Below are positions 39,181-40,033 of a stretch of 40,033 nucleotides of DNA, piece by piece. The position numbers and the translations under genes are program-made. The number at the start of each line of letters is the position of its first letter. The first letter of the stretch is position 1. The notes beneath the pieces were generated by a model. It was given only the letters and a program-made list of their open reading frames with translations, ran no database searches and had not been told where the DNA came from. The stretch is from Mesostigma viride (Eukaryota > Streptophyta > Mesostigmatophyceae > Mesostigmatales > Mesostigmataceae): assembly GCA_009746045.1 (NCBI GenBank), contig RPFO01000072.1:4190270-4230302 (forward strand), written 5' to 3'.

Positions 39181-39228
39181 CACGGTCCAGGAAGAGTGAC
39201 GTTGGCAGAATTATGGTGTTTGTAAAAG

Positions 39229-40033
<805 letters not shown>

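Overview
This window is eukaryotic nuclear DNA. The evidence is spliceosomal GT-AG introns whose phases agree with the flanking reading frames, abundant microsatellites and minisatellites, non-LTR retrotransposon debris, and a four-exon UNC119 gene. The UNC119 sequence and the mix of repeats suggest a flagellate-bearing green-lineage alga (prasinophyte or charophyte type). That assignment is an inference; the sequence does not name the organism.

Layout. 1-1.1 kb: the end of a Cys-rich reading frame on the minus strand, then a 36-bp perfect palindrome and a 106-bp perfect inverted repeat with a 3-nt loop. 1.3-3.2 kb: a coiled-coil reading frame (interrupted by a stop) running into a 12-copy GC-rich minisatellite. 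3.7-7.1 kb: satellite units built on GTCAGGGT, a LINE ORF2 tail, a tRNA-like SINE dimer and a 401-bp tandem duplication. 7.5-12 kb: LINE ORF1 territory with two head-to-head ORF1 copies, a TA-flanked inverted-repeat element between them, and tiny (TTAA)n retro-insertions flanked by target-site duplications. 12.8-16.6 kb: UNC119 (minus), the best supported gene. 18.2-19.9 kb: an unrecognised low-complexity protein gene (plus). 20-28 kb: transposon fragments (another ORF1 RRM, a BED-finger hAT-like N-terminus), tandem repeats and stretches with nothing recognisable.

28-38.7 kb is the most distinctive part: a compact minus-strand array. From upstream to downstream it holds a small acidic protein, a MYND-finger protein, a 66-aa protein, a protein with a C-x4-C-x10-C-x2-H knuckle, and then a large multi-exon gene (about 2,060 aa if the exons join as modelled) that starts with a second such knuckle. 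A 20-bp quasi-palindrome, GAAACGMCNNNNGKCGYAAC, occurs 21 times in this region. All copies lie in introns or between genes and none in accepted coding sequence. It is the only shared part of four otherwise unrelated tandem arrays. I saw no copy in the left 29 kb. The window ends in about 800 bp of GA-rich purine tract.

Several reading-frame breaks in the large gene sit in mononucleotide or G-rich runs and may be assembly indels rather than true lesions.
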